Below are positions 61,048-64,000 of a DNA stretch of 64,000 nucleotides, piece after piece. Location: contig NZ_JAFAGT010000012.1 of NCBI RefSeq assembly GCF_019237615.1, positions 1-64,000 of the forward strand. Direction: 5' to 3'. The notes beneath the pieces were generated by a model. That model had not been told where the DNA came from. It did no database searches and saw only the letters and a program-made list of their open reading frames with translations. A program made the position numbers and the translations under genes. Position 1 is the stretch's first letter; each line of letters starts with the position of its first letter. Origin of the DNA: Roseateles sp. Its GTDB lineage: Bacteria > Pseudomonadota > Gammaproteobacteria > Burkholderiales > Burkholderiaceae_C.

Positions 61048-62037
61048 ATGAGCACTCCCGACGACGACCTGCCGCCTCCCATGCAAGAGCCCGTGGGCGT
61101 TCCGCCGCCCCGCGTGGCGCCGCAGCACGAGGCCTTGCTGGCCCAGCTGGCGCGCGACTTCCTGCACGAGCGGCGCATCGAGCGGCGCTGGCGTACGAGC
61201 TTCCGGCTGTTCTGGCTCGCGCTGGCAATCCTGCTCGTCTACGGCGTGTGGCAGGGCCGGCACCTGACGCCGTCGGCCACGCCGCACACGGCACTCGTCG
61301 AGGTGCGCGGCGAGATCGCCGCCGACTCCGAGGCCAGTGCCGAGCTGCTGCTTGCCGCGCTGAAGGACGCCTTCAAGGATGATGCTGCCCAGGCCGTCGT
61401 GCTGCGCATCAACTCGCCCGGCGGCAGCCCGGTGCAGGCCGGCATCGTCTACGACGAGATCAAGCGGCTGCGCCAGCAGTACGACAAGCCGGTCTATGCC
61501 GTCGTCGAGGAGATGTGCGCATCGGGTGCCTACTACATCGCCGCGGCGGCCGACGAGATCTACGTCGACAAGGCCTCGGTGGTGGGCTCCATCGGCGTGC
61601 TGATGGATGGCTTCGGTTTCACCGGGCTGATGGACAAGCTGGGTGTCGAGCGCCGCCTGCTGACCGCCGGCGAGAACAAGGGCATGCTGGACCCGTTCAG
61701 CCCGCTGCAACCCAAGCAGCGGGCCTATGCCCAGGCCATGCTGGACCAGATCCACCAGCAATTCATCACCGTCGTGCGCGAGGGTCGTGGCAAGCGGCTC
61801 AAGGAGACGCCCGACACCTTCTCGGGCCTGTTCTGGAATGGCGAGCAGGCCGTCACGATGGGGCTGGCCGATCACTTCGGCAACCTGGATTACGTGGCGC
61901 GCGAGGTCGTCAAGGCCGAGGAGGTCGTCGACTACACGCCCAAGGACAACGTGGCCGAGCGCCTGGCCAAGCGCTTCGGCGCGGCCATCGGCGCCGGCGC
62001 CGTGAAGGCGCTGCGCGATATCGCGCCCATCCGCTGA
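61048..62037 (+). CDS. sppA: Signal peptide peptidase SppA, S49 family
   Basis: The protein has 329 residues. A Pro-rich cytoplasmic N-terminus is followed by one transmembrane helix (about 52-69) and an S49 peptidase domain. The oxyanion strand RINSPGGSPVQ, the nucleophile in MCASGAYYIAAAADE (Ser159) and the Lys211 region (TAGENKGMLD) are all present. It is the short, single-domain SppA type that degrades released signal peptides. It ends directly against the convergent PEP-CTERM gene (shared TGATCA). Confidence 0.92.
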   Translation: MSTPDDDLPPPMQEPVGVPPPRVAPQHEALLAQLARDFLHERRIERRWRTSFRLFWLALAILLVYGVWQGRHLTPSATPHTALVEVRGEIAADSEASAELLLAALKDAFKDDAAQAVVLRINSPGGSPVQAGIVYDEIKRLRQQYDKPVYAVVEEMCASGAYYIAAAADEIYVDKASVVGSIGVLMDGFGFTGLMDKLGVERRLLTAGENKGMLDPFSPLQPKQRAYAQAMLDQIHQQFITVVREGRGKRLKETPDTFSGLFWNGEQAVTMGLADHFGNLDYVAREVVKAEEVVDYTPKDNVAERLAKRFGAAIGAGAVKALRDIAPIR

Positions 62038-62946
62038 TCAGCGGCGGGCGCGGCGGCCGGCGGCCAGCAGCGCCGCGAGGCCCAAACCGACCAGCGCGAC
62101 CGAGCCCGGCTCCGGCAGCGCCTGCGCCGTCGGCGTCTGCGGTCGCACGCTGGTCGTGCCCGGGATGGGCGCGTCGTTCACCTGCATGCTGGTGTTCCAG
62201 TTGTTCACGACCACCTGGCCGTTGATCTGGCCCCAGCCCGGGTTGACCGTGGCGTCCAGCGCCAGCAGCGAGGCGTTGATGCCGCCGTTGAGCAGCACGC
62301 TGACGGCGTCGACCAGGTTGAAGATGACCTGACCCTTCTCGAAGCCCGTGTAGCCGTGGTTGCCGAAGTCCACCATGCTGCCGTGCACGTTGATGAGCAC
62401 CTGCGAGCCGGCGGCCAGCCCGTCGATCTGCATGTTCTTCAGCAGGTCCGAGGCCTGGACGTCGAAGACGGCCAACGACTGGCCGCTCGCGTTGAAGTGC
62501 AGCGTGCCCCACTGGTCGTAGGCCGAGCCGGTGTTGGCCATCGCGTCCCAGGCTTGCGAGAGCTGGCTCAGCCGCGCGCGCTCTGCGGCGAAATCGATGC
62601 CCGTGCCGGACTGCACGCCGCCCTTGACCGTGCCGGACTGCGATGGCGTGTAGCTGCCGCCCACCTGCACGCCACCCCAGATCGATCCGCTCGTGAAGGT
62701 CAGGTTGCCGCCCACGGTGAGGCCCGTGCCGGCGTACAGCGCGCTGGAGCCGGTCTTGGTGTTGATCGAATAGCCGCTGATGTTGGCGTTGCCGCCGACG
62801 GCCACGCGGCCCTCCACGTCGCTGCTGCTCACGTTCATGTTGCCGAAGGCCAGCAGGTTGAGGCTGGCGTCCAGGCCTAGCGTGACCGGCGCGGCATGCG
62901 CGGCGCAGGTGGCGAAAACGGCGGCGAGAAGGGCGAGTCGGCGCAT
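62038..62946 (-). CDS. Choice-of-anchor A family PEP-CTERM protein
   Basis: The protein has 302 residues. The signal peptide (RLALLAAVFATCAAHA) is followed by a domain with LNLLAFGNMNVSSSDVEGRV and VAVGGNANISGYSIN, characteristic of choice-of-anchor A surface proteins. The C-terminus has the PEP-CTERM sorting signal: PEPGSVALVGLGLAALL then a basic RRARR tail. Such proteins are cut by an exosortase and are linked to exopolysaccharide producers. No exosortase gene lies in this window. The function of the domain is unknown. Confidence 0.88.
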   Translation of the reverse strand: MRRLALLAAVFATCAAHAAPVTLGLDASLNLLAFGNMNVSSSDVEGRVAVGGNANISGYSINTKTGSSALYAGTGLTVGGNLTFTSGSIWGGVQVGGSYTPSQSGTVKGGVQSGTGIDFAAERARLSQLSQAWDAMANTGSAYDQWGTLHFNASGQSLAVFDVQASDLLKNMQIDGLAAGSQVLINVHGSMVDFGNHGYTGFEKGQVIFNLVDAVSVLLNGGINASLLALDATVNPGWGQINGQVVVNNWNTSMQVNDAPIPGTTSVRPQTPTAQALPEPGSVALVGLGLAALLAAGRRARR

Positions 62947-63084
62947 CGGGCGTGGGGAGGGTTGGCGTAGCTCGCCAGTCTAGGAAGCCTTTCCTCGGGC
63001 GCACCACGCCCCGATGCGGGGGAAGGCGAGCCGCTTCGCGACGCAGTTCACGATTGGCCGGCAAAGTGTTGGCTGAGCTCCCAC

Positions 63085-63120
63085 AAAGGAAAAGGCCGCA
63101 GCCTGGCGGGCTGCGGCCTT
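63085..63120 (-). terminator. Rho-independent terminator after the small His-rich protein gene
   Basis: AAGGCCGCAGCC (63092-63103) and GGCTGCGGCCTT (63109-63120) form a perfect 12-pair stem with a five-base loop. Read on the minus strand it is followed by TTCCTTTG, so it ends the minus-strand transcript of the 88-residue protein gene. Confidence 0.82.
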
Positions 63121-63139
63121 GCGTGTAGCGCAGTTGCGC

Positions 63140-63406
63140 TTACTGTGCCTTGGTGTCGGTCTTGGCGGGAGCGTCGCCGGTCTTGGCCTCGGCGTGCTTC
63201 TTCTTGGCATGGTGCTTGTGGCCATGCTTGGCACCGCTGGCCGCTTCGGCGGGCGCGGTGGCCGCAGCGGGCATCGCCGTCGTCGTGGCGGCGGCCGGCT
63301 TGGTGGCCGGTGCAGGCGTTGCGGCCGGGGCCGGGGTCTGCGCCAGGGCCACGCCCGAGGCGAGCGTGATGAGGGCGGTAGCGAGGGTGGTCTTCAGCGT
63401 GTTCAT
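63140..63406 (-). CDS. Small exported Ala/Lys/His-rich protein
   Basis: The protein has 88 residues. A good signal peptide (MNTLKTTLATALITLASG then VALAQ) is followed by a low-complexity Ala/Pro/Thr stretch and a His/Lys-rich segment, GAKHGHKHHAKKKHAEAKTG. The composition recalls acid-shock/Asr-like or metal-binding periplasmic proteins, but no family is certain. GGAG lies nine bases before ATG 63406; the open frame extends upstream to 63541 without a plausible start. It is monocistronic, ending at the terminator at 63085-63120. Confidence 0.65.
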   Translation of the reverse strand: MNTLKTTLATALITLASGVALAQTPAPAATPAPATKPAAATTTAMPAAATAPAEAASGAKHGHKHHAKKKHAEAKTGDAPAKTDTKAQ

Positions 63407-63539
63407 CTTCAAGGCTCCAGGGTGGTTGAGATTTCGGTTCGGGCTCGCGAGAGCTTGTGGAGACAACGAGGCCCCGCCGCCGCCGGTTGACCCCCACAAC
63501 CTGCGTTGCAAAACATTACAACGGCCAGAATCGGGCGCC

Positions 63540-64000
63540 ATGACTCTCTTCGACTGGAAGACCGGCTATCCGAGCCGGCGCAGCCCGCTGTTCGCGCGCA
63601 ACATCGTCTCGACCTCGCATCCGCTTGCGGCTCAGGCCGGCCTGCGCGTGCTGCAGGTGGGCGGGAATGCGGTCGACGCGGCCATTGCCACCGCGGCCTG
63701 CATGACGCTTGTGGAGCCCTGCAGCAACGGCCTGGGATCGGACGCCTTCTGCATCCTGTGGGACGGCAGCCGCCTGCACGGCCTCAACGCGTCCGGACCG
63801 GCGCCCGCCGCATGGACACCGGAGTCCTTCGAAGGGCCGGCCATGCCCAGGCGCGGCTGGGGCTCGGTGACGGTGCCGGGCGCCGTCGGGGGGTGGGCTG
63901 CCCTGAGCGAGCGCTTCGGCCGGCTGCCGTTCGCGGACCTGATGCAGCCGGCCATCGAGATCGCCGAGCGCGGCTACGCCGTGCCGCCCATCGTGCAGGG
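63540..64000 (+). CDS. Gamma-glutamyltransferase family protein (5' part, cut by window end)
   Basis: The first 153 codons of a gene that continues beyond the window. It opens MTLFDWKTGYPSRRSPLFA and then STSHPLAAQAGLRVLQVGG and NAVDAAIATAACMTLVEP, the conserved start of the gamma-glutamyltranspeptidase (Ntn-hydrolase) family. The catalytic Thr would be beyond the right edge. There is no signal peptide, so it may be a cytoplasmic GGT-like hydrolase. It is divergent from the small His-rich protein gene across 133 bases. Confidence 0.85.
   Translation, partial: MTLFDWKTGYPSRRSPLFARNIVSTSHPLAAQAGLRVLQVGGNAVDAAIATAACMTLVEPCSNGLGSDAFCILWDGSRLHGLNASGPAPAAWTPESFEGPAMPRRGWGSVTVPGAVGGWAALSERFGRLPFADLMQPAIEIAERGYAVPPIVQ

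Overview
The window is a GC-rich bacterial chromosome segment that reads as a betaproteobacterium of the order Burkholderiales. Its housekeeping gene order, its type II secretion operon and a PEP-CTERM protein suggest the Rubrivivax / Leptothrix / Roseateles neighbourhood. The lineage is inferred from gene order and protein style, not from a marker gene.

Layout. (1) 1-964: the tail of a transposase-like gene joined to a 5'-truncated group II intron (3' half of the reverse transcriptase gene plus RNA domains V/VI). (2) 1030-11221: a complete, tightly overlapping type II secretion operon, gspG-H-I-J-K-L-M, a short gspC-like gene, then gspD-E-F. (3) 11198-14334, minus strand: a three-gene cassette of a tiny membrane protein, a kinase-loop/methyltransferase fusion and a membrane-anchored sulfatase-fold enzyme. 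(4) 14462-30977: a Wzx/Wzy-type exopolysaccharide or O-antigen locus. It has two paralogous flippases, a polymerase, four glycosyltransferases, a 2OG-Fe(II) oxygenase, a three-enzyme route from UDP-GlcNAc to an N-acetylated 6-deoxy-L-hexosamine, an outer-membrane export protein, a chain-length protein and a WecA-like initiating transferase. (5) 31008-33813: rhlE, an RsmI-like methylase and maf. (6) 33846-40330: yceD-rpmF-plsX-fabH-fabD-fabG-acpP-fabF, the fatty-acid block. (7) 40381-43245: a short coupled ORF, rpoE, rseA and a DegP/MucD protease (envelope stress), with no rseB. (8) 43246-43761: an unusual non-coding region holding a DnaA-box cluster and a candidate small RNA or attenuator. (9) 43762-51090: lepA-lepB-DUF4845-rnc-era-recO-pdxJ-GNAT-acpS. 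(10) 51087-55440, minus strand: a Met-rich exported protein, a ClpP-fold membrane protein and a POT peptide transporter. (11) 55521-61046 and 61048-62037: rne, divergent from rluC-HAD phosphatase-Rieske-sppA. (12) 62038-64000: a PEP-CTERM choice-of-anchor A protein, a small His/Lys/Ala-rich exported protein, and the start of a gamma-glutamyltransferase-family gene cut by the window edge.

Functionally, regions 2-4 are envelope and secretion functions: they move proteins across the outer membrane and make, modify and export a surface polysaccharide. Regions 5-11 are core metabolism, translation and RNA processing. The least explained parts are the minus-strand cassette of region 3 and the non-coding region upstream of lepA. 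No tRNA, rRNA, CRISPR array or prophage was seen.
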